Positions 62,874 through 64,000 of a stretch of DNA of 64,000 nucleotides are shown here, in pieces. The DNA lies in contig CAXKVV010000206.1 of NCBI GenBank assembly GCA_964058805.1, forward strand, positions 1 through 64,000. The letters run 5' to 3'. The notes beneath the pieces are model-generated. The model was not told the DNA's origin. It ran no database searches and was given only the letters and a program-made list of their open reading frames with translations. How positions within the stretch are numbered: the stretch's first letter is position 1; each line of letters begins with the position of its first letter. Made by a program: the position numbers and the translations under genes. This DNA comes from Schoenoplectus triqueter (taxonomy: Eukaryota; Streptophyta; Magnoliopsida; Poales; Cyperaceae).

Positions 62874-64000
62874 ATGGCGTCGCCTTCCTCCCTTCAAATC
62901 CCAAGCCCAACCCTTGAGCAGCTCGACCACGACCACATCACCTCCGTTCTCCTGCTCCTCCCGTTCGATTCCATCCTCCCCTTTGCTCAGACCTGTAAGA
63001 AGTTCAAGTCCCTGGCTTTGTCAGAATCACTCTGGGAATTGGTTTGTAGGAGGGATTGGGGGAATGGAACAATTGATTCGTTCTTGGCAACCTTGTCAGA
63101 GGGAGAAAGGAGCGAATTTTCTTATAGGAAGCTTTACGAGAAGGTCTTTATGGTGGGTTCTCTATCTTGTAGGAGATTAGTATGCAAAGGTGGTGCCTAT
63201 CCAAAACCGAGAGCTTCTCACTCACTCAATTTAGTATCTGATTGGTTGGTTCTTTTTGGAGGCGGTTGCGAAGGAGGTCGGTATGGTTTGTTTTCTTTGT
63301 TCATGCTGTTTTTACCTTTCTATAGTTATCACTTGCTGCTTAAGATAAGATGTTCCAGTTCATTTATTCTGAAAATATAGTAAAATGGTAATAAAAATAA
63401 ATGATAAGCCAATAGGAAAGCTAGGATATTAAATAATGAAGAACCAGTTCCTAATATAGTTGGCAGAGGCAATTGTCGTGGGGGTGGAAGGTCATGGATT
63501 CAAATTCAGTGCTTGAACTTTGGATAATTTTAATATTTTGGCTACCATCTCATGCCAGTAGCAAACGATTTATAAAATGAATACAAGATGAGACTTCATT
63601 GAACAATTATATTTGAAGTACCAAACTGAAATTGTGCTGTATCAGCTAGAGTGAAGTACCAAACTGAAACCTGTCAGACAATTGCATTCATCTTTCTGGT
63701 CAATGCATCTTTAAGGTCATATGTGAGGAGCATTGTACCAATCAGCTATCTTCCTACCAGTTGGCAGTTGCTGGTATCAAACTTGTTGTAAGAGTATTTC
63801 AAGTTCAATTGCTGTTTGTCTTTTTCCATAAAAAATCAACACAAAGATAAACTAACAACAATTACGTGATACGAGCTCAGTAAAAACTAAAACTGCTGCT
63901 GGTGCCATCCATAGCAGTTAAGTTGCATAGTATTTGAATTGTTAATTGATATCTATTTTCAGGCCGCCACCTGGATGATACATGGGTTGCATATGTTGGA
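62874..64000 (+). CDS. F-box/kelch-repeat protein, 5' part (At1g51550-like)
   Basis: Partial: the gene leaves the window. Exon 1 is 62874-63276 with a GAAGGAG|GTCGG donor. The intron ends TATTTTCAG at 63962, and exon 2 starts at 63963 in phase. The protein starts MASPSSLQ. The F-box (LDHDHITSVLLLLPFDSIL...CKKFKSLALSESLWE) is at about residues 17-56, followed by the CRRDWG motif. The first kelch blade follows (PKPRASHSLNLVSDWLVLFG, then GGGCEGGRHLDDTW across the splice). These proteins are substrate receptors of SCF ubiquitin ligases. An in-frame upstream ATG at 62805 (MTSESRSG) is an alternative start. The (AAT)n tract is 300 bp upstream. Confidence 0.9.

Noticed and set aside
63470..63540. 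tRNA-like A/B-box words in the F-box gene intron
   Set aside because: TTGGCAGAGGCAA and GGATTCAAATTC are spaced plausibly, but no cloverleaf or SINE tail could be seen.

Overview
The window looks like nuclear DNA of a eudicot plant. It is AT-rich and intron-bearing, and most of it is transposable-element (TE) sequence in several nested layers. It carries plant genes (a 14-exon class I alpha-mannosidase, an F-box/kelch protein, a small zinc-ribbon protein) and relics of nearly every common plant TE class: copia, gypsy-type solo LTR, LINE, MULE, hAT, CACTA and many MITEs. There is no sign of bacterial, organellar or viral gene organisation, and I found no tRNA, rRNA or CRISPR.

Layout. 1-1470 and 10600-12075 are two copies of a segmental duplication. 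Each holds a small two-exon gene with the same predicted structure (132 aa). Exon 1 resembles the C-terminal GAS/coiled-coil half of LOB-domain (LBD) proteins, and exon 2 resembles the SANT/Myb-like segment of plant CHD-type remodellers (CHR4-like). Between them lie a MULE-type MITE, a CACTA element, a malectin-domain gene fragment interrupted by a solo LTR, a hAT MITE and a decayed copia element. 12-20 kb is intergenic with MITEs and a deleted MULE (17361-19574). A small zinc-ribbon gene (20291-20506, minus) is followed by a dead hAT transposon (20914-24243). 24-37 kb holds SINE-like and MITE debris, a longer decayed sister MULE (29278-32823) and a foldback MITE.

37226-43850 (minus) is a complete class I alpha-1,2-mannosidase (MNS1/MNS2 type, GH47): 14 exons with in-phase junctions encoding 580 aa, and two MITEs sitting in introns. 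44-47 kb contains a LINE with a second LINE nested in it. 48013-49269 is a broken PRCC-like gene. 50002-51980 is another LINE with a perfect 16-bp target duplication. 52-57 kb is MITE-rich. 57831-62082 is probably a 4.25-kb solo LTR. The window ends inside an F-box/kelch gene (62874 onward, plus). In Arabidopsis the likely orthologues of the mannosidase and the F-box/kelch gene (At1g51590 and At1g51550) are close neighbours, so the right half seems to preserve ancestral microsynteny stretched by TE insertion.

The two most notable items are the duplicated LBD/SANT chimeric gene and the MULE family with subterminal palindromes and deletion derivatives. All family assignments were made by reading the sequence; no database search was run.
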